A DNA stretch of 64,000 nt, taken from positions 329,801-393,800 of the forward strand of contig JAJPHI010000011.1 in NCBI GenBank assembly GCA_021325355.1. Reading direction: 5' to 3'. The stretch is from Pseudomonadota bacterium (lineage in GTDB: Bacteria; Desulfobacterota; Binatia; Binatales; Binataceae). The notes under the pieces are model-generated. The model was not told where the DNA came from. It did no database searches and was given only the letters and a program-made list of their open reading frames with translations. A program made the translations under genes and the position numbers. Shown piece after piece: positions 35,003 to 43,019 of the stretch (positions are counted from its first letter, which is position 1; every line of letters begins with the position of its first letter).

Positions 35003-35161
35003 CCATCCGGTCGGCCGCCGCGCAACGGCGCTTCGCCACCCTTCGGTCAGCGCCGACGCTGCCGATGGTGTCCGCCTTTGGCGACCGCTTTCCCACAAAA
35101 TCGACCCATCAGCTATGCTGCTCGAAACTGCCTTGCGCATGACCGCCGGGAGAATCAACCA

Positions 35162-36280
35162 ATGCTCAGTTCCTTCGACGAAATGATGTGCCATCAACTG
35201 CCGACGACCATGGATCGCGTCCATACCGACAGCCCCGAATGGACCGAGCGCATCTACGTGAGCATCTACAATGTCCGCGACCAGGACACGATTATCGGAT
35301 GCGGCGTCGGTCAGTACCCCAACAAGAACGTCCAGGATGGTTTCCTCACCGTGTGGCATCGCGGCCGCCAATACAACTTCCGCGCGTCGCGCACGCTGCG
35401 TCCAAAAATCGATGAGGTCAGAATCGGACCGCTCGCCGTCGAGGTCCTCGAAGGTCTGCGGCGGTTTCGGATTCGTCTCGACGACAATCCCTCGACCCTG
35501 CGCGCCGATCTCGAATTTGTCGCGTCGATGAATCCGCACGAGGAAGAGCATGATTTTCGCCAGAGCGGCGGCAAGGTCGTGCAGGATATCTCGCGCTTCG
35601 ATCAGGTCGGCCGCGTGCGCGGCGAACTGCGCTTCGGCGACCATACCCTCAAGCTGACCGAGGATGCCTGGTGGGCGCATCGCGATCGCTCCTGGGGCAC
35701 CCGCCGTCCCCTCCGTACCGACGCCTCCGATGCCAAAAGCCGCACCAGCTTCGCGCCGTTCCTGTTTAGCTGGTCGGTCGCGCAATTCCCGCACTATGCG
35801 CTGCACTGGCGCTTCGTCGAGCGCGCCGCCGGCAAATACAGCTACCTGAGCGGCGAACGCGTCCAGCCCTGCGGTCAGCCGGCCGATCCCGGATGGCTGC
35901 TCGACCGGACCGAGCAGGAATTTCGCTGGGACGCGGCCGGGCCGATTCAGACCCTGCTCGGCGGAAATATCAAGTTGTACTTTAAGAATGGTGAAACCCG
36001 CGAGGTCGCCTTCCGTACCCTGCCGCCGCGCTGGCATCTCAAGGGCGGCGGCTACGGCGGTTATCGCGGATGGTACCACGGCGACAACAAGGGCGCCTTT
36101 TATTGCGAGCACGAGGTCTGGGACCTCAGCAATCCCACGGTGCTCGCCGAAGCCAGCACGCTCAGTGATCATCTAATCGAATGGCGGGTGGGCGACGAGC
36201 TGGGCTACGGCATCATGGAGTACGGCGTCGGCCCCGGCTATTACAAGTACCAGGAGATTCAGCATCTGCCGACCTTCTGA
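35162..36280 (+). CDS. Conserved uncharacterised protein (beta-rich, DUF7064-like)
   Basis: A 372-residue soluble protein rich in aromatic residues and beta-type stretches (GELRFGDHTLKLTEDAWWAHRDRSWGTR; FLFSWSVAQFPHYALHWRFVE). The first half resembles hydroxyneurosporene-dehydrogenase/lipocalin-like beta proteins and the overall pattern recalls the DUF7064/7065 group found beside phosphotransferase genes, but I cannot confirm this by memory. The ATG at 35162 follows GGGAGAATCAACCA; the frame is open to 35078, which is not conserved-looking. No signal peptide is seen. Confidence 0.65.
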   Translation: MLSSFDEMMCHQLPTTMDRVHTDSPEWTERIYVSIYNVRDQDTIIGCGVGQYPNKNVQDGFLTVWHRGRQYNFRASRTLRPKIDEVRIGPLAVEVLEGLRRFRIRLDDNPSTLRADLEFVASMNPHEEEHDFRQSGGKVVQDISRFDQVGRVRGELRFGDHTLKLTEDAWWAHRDRSWGTRRPLRTDASDAKSRTSFAPFLFSWSVAQFPHYALHWRFVERAAGKYSYLSGERVQPCGQPADPGWLLDRTEQEFRWDAAGPIQTLLGGNIKLYFKNGETREVAFRTLPPRWHLKGGGYGGYRGWYHGDNKGAFYCEHEVWDLSNPTVLAEASTLSDHLIEWRVGDELGYGIMEYGVGPGYYKYQEIQHLPTF

Positions 36281-36311
36281 GCTTTGGCCGCTTGCCTTGA
36301 CTGTCTTTCCG

Positions 36312-36333
36312 GAGGGTCCTTATAGTGGCCCTC
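36312..36333 (+). other. Hairpin downstream of the DUF7064-like gene
   Basis: GAGGGTCC (36312-36319) and GGCCCTC (36327-36333) pair with one bulged T and a 7-base loop. It lies 32 bases after the stop of the preceding gene and before the thiC leader. There is no T-run, so its role is uncertain (weak terminator or mRNA 3' structure). Confidence 0.4.
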
Positions 36334-36354
36334 TGACGTTGGTAACATTGAACG

Positions 36355-36438
36355 TGAGGTTCGAACTAAAGCCTCAGCAAGCGAACCCGGCAACGCCGAC
36401 AAGCTCATCTGCTCCGCGATAGGCAGATGAACCGGCGT
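36355..36438 (+). promoter_or_regulatory. Structured thiC leader without the TPP-riboswitch motif
   Basis: The 187 bases before thiC contain a stem TGAGG/CCTCA (36355-36359 and 36372-36376). A two-tier hairpin follows: outer ACGCCG/CGGCGT (36393-36398 and 36433-36438) around inner CATCTGC/GCAGATG (36406-36412 and 36423-36429). The ribosome-binding site (AGAGG) comes 17 bases later. The canonical TPP-aptamer elements (CUGAGA; ACCUGAUC) are absent. It may be an unrecognised leader or just stable secondary structure. Confidence 0.4.
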
Positions 36439-36467
36439 CAAAATGGAATTTTCCCAGAGGTGGCCAC

Positions 36468-37781
36468 ATGACCCAGATCGAAGCTGCACGACGGGGCATT
36501 ATCACCCGGCAGATGAACGAGGTGGCCGAGGACGAAGGCCTCGCCCCCGCGGAAATACGCGAACTGGTTGCGTCCGGTGCGGTCGTCATTCCCCATAACC
36601 ATCATCACGACTTCCGCGCGATCGGCATCGGCAAACGCCTGCGCACCAAGGTCAACGCCAATATCGGCGCATCCAATTTCCATCAGTTGCTCAGCGAAGA
36701 GATCGAGAAACTTTACACCGCCGTCCGCTTCGGCTCGGATTCCGTGATGGATCTCTCGACCGGCAGCGACCTCGATCAGATTCGTGTCGAGATTCTCTCG
36801 CGCTGCCCGGTGATCCTCGGCACCGTGCCCATCTATCAGGTCGCCTCGGAGCGCTCGATCATGGACCTCGACGCCCCGTTCTTCCTCGAAGTGATCGAGC
36901 GTCAGGCCCGCCAGGGCGTCGATTACATGACCCTGCACTGCGGCGTGACTAAGGAGAGCGTCAGCAAGCTGCGCGGCCACCACCGTATCGAAGGTATCGT
37001 GTCGCGCGGCGGCGCGATTCTCGCCTCCTGGATCGAGCGGACCGGCAAGGAAAATCCCCTTTACGAGCACTTCGATGAAGTCTGCGCCATCCTCCGCGAG
37101 CACGACGTCACCATCTCGCTCGGCGACGGTCTCCGTCCCGGTGCCACCGGCGACGCCACCGATCGCGGCCAGCTCGCCGAATTGCTAATCCTCGGCGAAC
37201 TGACCGAGCGCGCGCGCGCCAACGGCGTGCAGGTCATGATCGAAGGGCCCGGCCATGTTCCCCTCGATCAAATCGAAGCTAATGTAAAACTTGAGAAACG
37301 GGTCTGCGGCGAGGCGCCCTTCTACGTGCTCGGGCCGCTGACCTGCGACGTCGCCCCCGGCTACGACCATATCACCGGCGCGATCGGCGGCGCGATCGCT
37401 TCCGCCGCCGGCACCGACTTCCTCTGTTACGTCACCCCCGCCGAGCATCTGCGCCTGCCCGATATCAATGACGTCCGCGAAGGCGTCATCGCCACCCGTA
37501 TCGCCGCCCATTCCGGCGACCTCGTCAAGGGCGTGCGCGCGGCCAAACTCTGGAACGATCAGATGTCGCGCTATCGCAAGGCCCTCAACTGGGAAGGCAT
37601 GTACGCGATGGCGATGGATCCCGATAAGGCGCGCCGCTACAAAGAGGAGAGCGAGGCGGCCGGCTCGAACGTCTGCTCGATGTGCGGCTCGCTCTGCTCC
37701 ATCAATGTCGACAACGCCGCGCTCAAATTCGCCCGTCGCAAGGCCGTGGACGAGACCGAGTTGCATGCCGCCGCAAGCTGA
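36468..37781 (+). CDS. thiC: Phosphomethylpyrimidine synthase ThiC (short form); BzaF-like paralog possible
   Basis: A 437-residue non-canonical radical SAM enzyme that converts aminoimidazole ribotide to the thiamine pyrimidine (HMP-P). Core motifs are all present: GLRTKVNANIG-like RLRTKVNANIGAS, DLSTGSDLDQIR, IVSRGGAILASW, SLGDGLRPG, MIEGPGHVPLDQIEANV and LGPLTCDVAPGYDHITGAIGG. The C-terminal cluster motif reads CSMCGSLC, spacing C-x2-C-x3-C, which I believe occurs in short anaerobe-type ThiC. The family also contains BzaF/BzaA-B (5-hydroxybenzimidazole synthase for cobamides), which I cannot exclude by eye. The start ATG at 36468 follows AGAGG. The ThiF/MoeB-like gene downstream fits thiamine or cofactor synthesis. 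Confidence 0.85.
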   Translation: MTQIEAARRGIITRQMNEVAEDEGLAPAEIRELVASGAVVIPHNHHHDFRAIGIGKRLRTKVNANIGASNFHQLLSEEIEKLYTAVRFGSDSVMDLSTGSDLDQIRVEILSRCPVILGTVPIYQVASERSIMDLDAPFFLEVIERQARQGVDYMTLHCGVTKESVSKLRGHHRIEGIVSRGGAILASWIERTGKENPLYEHFDEVCAILREHDVTISLGDGLRPGATGDATDRGQLAELLILGELTERARANGVQVMIEGPGHVPLDQIEANVKLEKRVCGEAPFYVLGPLTCDVAPGYDHITGAIGGAIASAAGTDFLCYVTPAEHLRLPDINDVREGVIATRIAAHSGDLVKGVRAAKLWNDQMSRYRKALNWEGMYAMAMDPDKARRYKEESEAAGSNVCSMCGSLCSINVDNAALKFARRKAVDETELHAAAS

Positions 37782-38253
37782 CCCGCCGCGCCATCCCCAA
37801 TACGTCGAGGCCGCCTTCCTCCGCCTCCCCGATCAGCACGGCAAGCTCCGTGAGCTGGTCGAGTTTCGCGGCCGCACCCTGGTGCTGTACTTCTATCCCA
37901 AGGACGACACCCCAGGATGCACGGTCGAGGGCAAGGAGTTTCGCGACCTCTACGATGAATTCGTCGCCCTCGATTGCGAGGTCGTCGGTGTCAGCACCGA
38001 CGCGGTCGAATCCCATCGCGCTTTCGCCGCCAAACACGCCTTGCCCTTCACCCTGCTCGCCGATACCGCCGGCGACCTGGCGCGGACGCTCGGCGTGCTC
38101 AACGGCGCACGCGCCGACCGCACCACCTTCGTCCTCGCCGCCGACGGGCGTCTCGTGCGCACCTTTACCGAGGTCGCGCCGCGCGGCCACGCCCGCCAGG
38201 TGCTGAACTTTGTGCGCTCCTGGCACGAATCCCATCGGATGCTCGGCGGCTAG
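37765..38253 (+). CDS. bcp: Peroxiredoxin, BCP/AhpC-TSA family
   Basis: A 162-residue thiol peroxidase. YFYPKDDTPGCTVEGKEFRDLYDEF contains the peroxidatic Cys (about residue 52). The resolving Cys found five residues later in many BCPs is absent (Gly-Lys-Glu instead), but another Cys lies in ALDCEVVGVS. It is thus likely a 1-Cys or atypical type reduced by an external thiol. The true start is the ATG at 37765, which overlaps the end of thiC by 17 bases, so the two are translationally coupled. It protects against hydroperoxides and could protect oxygen-sensitive ThiC chemistry (inference). Confidence 0.88.
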   Translation: MPPQADPPRHPQYVEAAFLRLPDQHGKLRELVEFRGRTLVLYFYPKDDTPGCTVEGKEFRDLYDEFVALDCEVVGVSTDAVESHRAFAAKHALPFTLLADTAGDLARTLGVLNGARADRTTFVLAADGRLVRTFTEVAPRGHARQVLNFVRSWHESHRMLGG

Positions 38254-38354
38254 ACCAGCCCACTCGCGGCCGGTCTGTGGTATGGGCGCCGAAATGATGC
38301 TTACAATGCTGCTACCTGAGCAGATACCTGGCCGGCCAGGCAAAGGATTCCGAT

Positions 38355-39575
38355 ATGGCAAAGACCTCCAAGAATATCCTCGACGAAGCCCGCTCCGCGA
38401 TTAAGTCCATCGATATCGACGAAGCTCGCCGGATGCTCGAAAAGCCGGGCACCGTCCTGATTGACGTGCGCGAAAGCGACGAGTGGCGCCAGGGCCATAT
38501 TCCCCAGGCCGTCGCCATCCCGCGCGGCTTCCTCGAATTGCGTATCGAGGAGAAGGTCCCCGATCACAAGGCCCCGGTGATCCTGCAATGCGCCTCGGGC
38601 ACGCGCTCGCTGCTCGCCGCTCGCACCCTGCGCGAGCTCGGCTACGAAAACGTCTATAACCTGACCGGCGGCTTCAATGCCTGGAAGGATCGCGGACTGC
38701 CGTGGATCGCCGACCGCGCCTTTACCCCCGAAGAGCTCAATCGCTACTCACGCCATTTCGTGATTCCCGAAGTCGGCGAAAAAGGCCAGGCCAAGCTGCT
38801 TGATTCCCGGGTCCTCATCCTCGGCACCGGCGCCCTCGGTTCCCCTTCATCGCTCTATCTCGCCGCCGCCGGCGTCGGCACCATCGGCCTCGTCGATTTC
38901 GACGTGGTCGATTCCTCCAATCTGCAACGTCAGATCGTTCACACCACCGATCGCGTCGGGATGCCGAAGACCGAATCGGCGCAGAAGCAGATCAATGCTC
39001 TCAACCCCGGCATCAAGGTCATCCGTCACGATGTGCGGCTGAGCTCCGACAACGTGATGGAGATCATCAAAGACTACGACGTCGTGGTGAATTGCGGCGA
39101 CAACTTCCCGACCCGCTATCTCATCAACGACGCCTGCGTGCTGGCGAAAAAGCCCCTGGTCGACGGCGCCATCTTCCGCTTCGAAGGGAACGCCACCGTC
39201 TTTTATCCCGCCGCCGGTGGTCCGTGTTACCGCTGCCTTTATCCGGAACCGGCGCCGCCCGACATGGCACCCTCCTGCGCCGAGGCCGGCGTGCTCGGCG
39301 CGCTGCCCGGCATCATCGGTTCGATCGAAGCGCTCGAAGCCATCAAGCTCCTGCTCGGCGCCGGCAAACCCTTGATTGGCCGCATGGTCTATTTCGATAC
39401 GCTGTCCAACGATTACGTGCGCATTCTCAAGATTCGCAAGAATCCCGAGTGCCCGGTCTGCAGCGATCATCCGACCCAGACCACGCTCATCGACTACGAG
39501 GCATTCTGCGGGCTGGCCGCGCCCGCCACTGACGGCGCCGGCGATGCCCAACATGCCGCCGCCGCAGGTCGTTGA
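38355..39575 (+). CDS. Rhodanese - MoeB/ThiF adenylyltransferase fusion
   Basis: A 406-residue protein with an N-terminal rhodanese domain (residues about 15-115) followed by a ThiF/MoeB/HesA domain (about 120-395). The rhodanese active-site Cys is in LQCASGTRS and the ATP motif LGTGALGSPSSLYLAAAGVG follows the linker; RQIVHTTDRVG and DNFPTRYLINDAC are MoeB/E1 hallmarks. Two CxxC pairs (CYRCLYP and CPVC) bind a zinc. Such enzymes adenylate the C terminus of a ubiquitin-like sulfur carrier (MoaD or ThiS) and the rhodanese transfers sulfur. Most MoeZ-type fusions have the rhodanese at the C terminus. AAAGGA lies before the ATG. Confidence 0.9.
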   Translation: MAKTSKNILDEARSAIKSIDIDEARRMLEKPGTVLIDVRESDEWRQGHIPQAVAIPRGFLELRIEEKVPDHKAPVILQCASGTRSLLAARTLRELGYENVYNLTGGFNAWKDRGLPWIADRAFTPEELNRYSRHFVIPEVGEKGQAKLLDSRVLILGTGALGSPSSLYLAAAGVGTIGLVDFDVVDSSNLQRQIVHTTDRVGMPKTESAQKQINALNPGIKVIRHDVRLSSDNVMEIIKDYDVVVNCGDNFPTRYLINDACVLAKKPLVDGAIFRFEGNATVFYPAAGGPCYRCLYPEPAPPDMAPSCAEAGVLGALPGIIGSIEALEAIKLLLGAGKPLIGRMVYFDTLSNDYVRILKIRKNPECPVCSDHPTQTTLIDYEAFCGLAAPATDGAGDAQHAAAAGR

Positions 39576-39600
39576 AACTGCCGGAAATCCCCAAGCTTAG

Positions 39601-39634
39601 GCAACGACGGGAGTCATCTGACGCCCGTCGTTGC
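39601..39634. repeat. 11-bp inverted repeat between moeB-like and phosphatase genes
   Basis: GCAACGACGGG (39601-39611) and CCCGTCGTTGC (39624-39634) form a perfect stem; GTCA/TGAC inside extends it. It starts 25 bases past the stop of the fusion gene and 24 bases before the next start. With no T-run on either side it is not a classic terminator. It may be a transcription-attenuating or mRNA-stability hairpin. Confidence 0.5.
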
Positions 39635-39657
39635 ACAAAAAGGAACGTGCAGGCACG

Positions 39658-40389
39658 ATGGCCCTGGGACCTTTCTACGTGGCGCAGAAGCTAATCGAAG
39701 ACCACGACCTCAGCGGCGCCGCGATGCTCATGCGGCACGGCGAGACCGACTGGAATCGCGAAGGCCGCGTGATGGGCCGCAATCCGGTGCCCCTCAACGA
39801 TCGCGGCCGCAGCCAGGTCGAGGCCGCCGCGCGCTTCGCCCAGACCATCCGGCCCGATCTGATTGTCACGAGCCCGCTCGTCCGCGCCCGTCAGTCCGCC
39901 GAAATCATGGCCGCCGGCCTCGGCGGCAATATCACAGTGCTCGAAGAGCCCGATATCGCCGAAGTCCTCTACGGTCGCTGGGAGGGCATCGTCTATCACG
40001 ACCTCATCCAGGACCCTTACTACGTCGAATATCGCAAGTCGCCGATCGAACATCCCACGCCCGGCGGCGAAACCATCCCGCAGGTTCAGGAACGCGGAGT
40101 TGCGGCCGTGACCAGAATCCTGCGCGCCAATCACGGCAAACGCGTGCTGTTCGTCTCGCACGGCGATATCATCCGCACCGTGCTCTGCCACTTTCTGCGG
40201 ATGGAACTGGCGCACTTCCATCGCCTGCGCATCGACAACGCCTCGATCTCAACCGTGCAAATCTCCGGCAGGTTCGCCGAACTCAAGTTTCTCAACCTGC
40301 TGCCCAACCCCGGTCAGGCCTTCGTCGCGCCATTCGAAATCAAACACCCGAGCGCCGAGGCCGACGCCAAAGAACCCCAACAGGCCTAG
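39658..40389 (+). CDS. Histidine phosphatase family protein (phosphoglycerate mutase-like)
   Basis: A 243-residue protein of the phosphoglycerate mutase/acid phosphatase superfamily. The phospho-His is in LMRHGETDWNREGRVMG, followed by LNDRGRSQVEAAA and SPLVRARQSAEIMAAG; the second His is in FVSHGDIIRTVL and EVLYGRWEG is the acid region. It probably hydrolyses a phosphomonoester (CobC or phosphoglycerate-type), and the exact substrate is open. The ATG at 39658 is preferred to the TTG at 39631. Confidence 0.85.
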   Translation: MALGPFYVAQKLIEDHDLSGAAMLMRHGETDWNREGRVMGRNPVPLNDRGRSQVEAAARFAQTIRPDLIVTSPLVRARQSAEIMAAGLGGNITVLEEPDIAEVLYGRWEGIVYHDLIQDPYYVEYRKSPIEHPTPGGETIPQVQERGVAAVTRILRANHGKRVLFVSHGDIIRTVLCHFLRMELAHFHRLRIDNASISTVQISGRFAELKFLNLLPNPGQAFVAPFEIKHPSAEADAKEPQQA

Positions 40390-40443
40390 GGCAGGGCGCT
40401 CCGGCGCGAGGCTGGCGGAACGTCCGGAAGCCCGCGCAAGCCC

Positions 40444-41169
40444 TCAGGAGGCGATCTCGAAGGGCGCGACTGCGCCGTTCAGCAGGCCGCGTCCGGCGCG
40501 GCACTGCTTCGCACGGATCGCGTCGATCAACTCGCGTTCGGTGCGAATCGGTTCTGCGAACAGCGTCGTCACGATCCCGATCGAATTGGCCGAATGGGAA
40601 TCGGAGCCGGCCACCTCGGCGAGCCCCAGCGATCGCGCAACCTTGAGCGCGAATTGATTCTCCTCCTCCGAACACGCCGCATTCAGCACCTCGATCGCAT
40701 CACACATGCGAATGATCTCGAGCTGCGCGGCGCGCTCCGGATGCTCCACATCAATCGGCTCGTGATTCTCGTTGATGAACGCGAAGCGCGGATCGAGCTT
40801 GTAGCGGAACGGATGGTTCGCGATCATGATCCCGCCGCAGGCATCCACCGCTTTGCGCAAACCCGCCAGCTTGTAGATTCCGCCGACGTACTCGTTGAGC
40901 CCGAACACTCCGACGTGCCCCAGCTCCGTCGTCACTTCCATCCCGCGGATACAGGTGACGCCTGCCTCCGCCGCGAGCGGCGCGATCTCTTTGAGATCCC
41001 ACACGGTGTCGTGCTCCGTGACGCATACCGCGCCGATTTGGATGGCCCGCGCGCGTTCGATCAAATCCCGCGTCGCGAGATTCGAGTCAGCGCTGCCGCG
41101 ATTCGTATGCACATGGAGATCAATCGTGAAGTAGGCCCCGTTATGGTGGCCGCTCCCTGTCTCACTCAT
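40444..41169 (-). CDS. PHP-domain phosphoesterase-like protein
   Basis: A 241-residue PHP domain. The metal-binding segments are FTIDLHVHTNRGSADSN, VCVTEHDTVWD, RGMEVTTELGHVGVFG, MIANHPFRYKLD and VAGSDSHSANSIG, giving the usual trinuclear site. Stand-alone PHP proteins include YciV/TrpH-type 3',5'-nucleotide phosphatases and histidinol phosphatases. The opening IDLHVHT-SxDS and closing GSDSH are closest to the former. It precedes the cyclophilin gene on the same strand and ends convergent with the phosphatase gene. Confidence 0.85.
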   Translation of the reverse strand: MSETGSGHHNGAYFTIDLHVHTNRGSADSNLATRDLIERARAIQIGAVCVTEHDTVWDLKEIAPLAAEAGVTCIRGMEVTTELGHVGVFGLNEYVGGIYKLAGLRKAVDACGGIMIANHPFRYKLDPRFAFINENHEPIDVEHPERAAQLEIIRMCDAIEVLNAACSEEENQFALKVARSLGLAEVAGSDSHSANSIGIVTTLFAEPIRTERELIDAIRAKQCRAGRGLLNGAVAPFEIAS

Positions 41170-41179
41170 GGTTCACAAC

Positions 41180-41752
41180 CTAGGCCGGCAGCTTGTCGCT
41201 CAGCACGATTCGCTTTATGTGATCGCCGACCTTAATCTGATCGACCACGCTCATCCCTTCGACCACCGCGCCGAAGATCGTGTACTGGCCATCGAGGAAC
41301 GGCGCCGGCTCAAGACAGATGTAAAACTGGCTGCCGCTCGATTTCCGGTCAGGGTTGATACTGTCACCCTTGCGCGCCATCGCGATGGTGCCGCGCAGAT
41401 GCTTCTCGGCGGGATCGATCTCGGCCGGCAGCTCGTAGCCCGGTCCGCCCATGCCATTGCCCTGCGGGTCGCCCCCCTGCACGACGAAACCCGGTTCCAC
41501 CCGATGGAACGTGAGATTGTTGTAGAAACCGTTGCGGGCGAGTTTCTCGAAGTTCGCCACCGTCTGCGGCGCGACGCTGGGATAAAGCTCGACCACGACG
41601 TTGCCCCGGTCCGTTTCGATAGTCGCGTAGTGTCCGGTATTGCGCACAGGTTGTCCGTCCTTTGCGGGAATCGCCGCAGCGTAGGCGCCGATAGCAACCG
41701 TCAGCAGCATCGCGGCTGCGCCACATGTTATCCTGCTCAACACTCGTTTCAT
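41180..41752 (-). CDS. Exported cyclophilin-type peptidyl-prolyl isomerase
   Basis: A 190-residue protein with an N-terminal signal peptide (MKRVLSRITCGAAAMLLTVAIGAYAAA, cleavage after about residue 26) and a cyclophilin domain. NGFYNNLTFHRVEPGFVVQGGDPQGNG has the catalytic Arg of the FHR motif and GSQFYICLEPAPFLDGQYTIFGAVVEG closes it. It catalyses proline isomerisation in the periplasm. The PHP gene lies 11 bases downstream on the same strand, so both may be cotranscribed. Confidence 0.92.
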   Translation of the reverse strand: MKRVLSRITCGAAAMLLTVAIGAYAAAIPAKDGQPVRNTGHYATIETDRGNVVVELYPSVAPQTVANFEKLARNGFYNNLTFHRVEPGFVVQGGDPQGNGMGGPGYELPAEIDPAEKHLRGTIAMARKGDSINPDRKSSGSQFYICLEPAPFLDGQYTIFGAVVEGMSVVDQIKVGDHIKRIVLSDKLPA

Positions 41753-41856
41753 ACCCTCGTCTTTCGCGCGCGGCGCCGGCGCATCGCGAGCTCCGGCGCA
41801 GCACGAAATTGTACCGTCCCGCGCCGATTACTTAAGCCGCTGATTTTGCCGCTGGT

Positions 41857-42723
41857 TTACAGCTCGAGGATCTGTCGCGTCTGCTCGGGCGTCGCCACCT
41901 CATGACCCATCGCCCGGATCATCGCCGCCGCCCGCTCGGCCAGTTGCGGATTACTGAACCGGCCTTCGCGCGCATACTGATAATCCTCGAGGCCGATCCT
42001 CACATGGCCGCCGAGGCTGACGATCAACGGCACCATCGGCAGGTTGTCGCCACCCAGCGTCGCCGCGAACCAGTTGACCCGCACCCCCTTCAGCATGTCC
42101 AGATAGGCCTCGATACTGCGCAGCGAGGGCGGCAGCCCGAAGGGCAGCTCCGGACCGCCGAAGTAAAACTTGAACAGCAGCGGCTCGGTCAGGATGCCCT
42201 GATCAAGAAAAATCAGTGCCGCGCGAATCCCGCTGGGATCGAAGATCTGCATCGTCGGCCGCAGCCCAAGCTCCCGCGACATCGTGAGAAAGTAGCGAAT
42301 CGTCGCGTAAGAATTCTGATAGACCGTCTCTTCGCCCTGGATCTTTTTGGTCGCCGGATCGTAGCCGACCAGGTTCACCGAGGCCATGTCGCCCGCGCCG
42401 AGGTCCGGCTTGGTCGCCGGATCCTTCGACAATTCGACAAAATGACTGAAGCGCTTGGCCGGATCATCGCCGAACGGAAAGGTCGGCCATAACAGCGCCT
42501 GGCACGCCGCCCGCGAGCGCCGATAGACCTCGGCATAGTAGGGAACGTCCTGCACCCACTTGCCGGTTTCCGGATCGCGCACGTGAAAGTGGATGATCGA
42601 TGCGCCCGCCCGACAGGTCGCGATCGCGTCGTTGGCGATCTCTTCGGGCGAATAGCCGATATGCGGATTCAGCTTCTTCGACGCGTTGCCGTTGATCGCT
42701 GCTTCGATAATTACCTGCGCCAT
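41857..42723 (-). CDS. BKACE (DUF849) beta-keto acid cleavage enzyme-like protein
   Basis: A 288-residue TIM-barrel enzyme of the beta-keto acid cleavage family (3-keto-5-aminohexanoate cleavage enzyme Kce). IIEAAINGNASKKLNPHIGYSPEEIANDAIATCRAGASIIHFHVRDPETG holds the zinc-binding His pair (HFH), and the later His of GGHVRIGLEDY binds the metal. Family members condense a beta-keto acid with acetyl-CoA to give acetoacetate and a CoA ester. The specific substrate cannot be predicted from sequence. Start chosen at ATG 42723 (MAQVII), with GAGGA eight bases upstream; 42729 and 42768 are weaker. Confidence 0.88.
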   Translation of the reverse strand: MAQVIIEAAINGNASKKLNPHIGYSPEEIANDAIATCRAGASIIHFHVRDPETGKWVQDVPYYAEVYRRSRAACQALLWPTFPFGDDPAKRFSHFVELSKDPATKPDLGAGDMASVNLVGYDPATKKIQGEETVYQNSYATIRYFLTMSRELGLRPTMQIFDPSGIRAALIFLDQGILTEPLLFKFYFGGPELPFGLPPSLRSIEAYLDMLKGVRVNWFAATLGGDNLPMVPLIVSLGGHVRIGLEDYQYAREGRFSNPQLAERAAAMIRAMGHEVATPEQTRQILEL

Positions 42724-43019
42724 GGCCATCCTCGCGTTGCGGCGTTGGAGTTCAGCTCCCAACCACAACGCTTTTTGCGCCGCGTTTCAACCCTTCAGCG
42801 GTTTTTCGCGCTGACTCAGGCGCCGCCGCGCCGCCCTCCGGTCCCGCGCGCGCCTAACCTGATCGACGCGGCCTCTACGGCGCGCGCGATTTTCGCGATA
42901 TAAATACCCTGCACGATGACGACGCCCTGCGCCTCCAGCCGGCGTCGATCTTCGTCGCGAAACTATGCGAAACCGCGTCGCGCGCGACCCCCATCGGCTG
43001 ATCGCCTCGAGGATGCCCC

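Noticed and set aside
36281..36467. TPP riboswitch before thiC
   Set aside because: Canonical CUGAGA and ACCUGAUC elements are absent.
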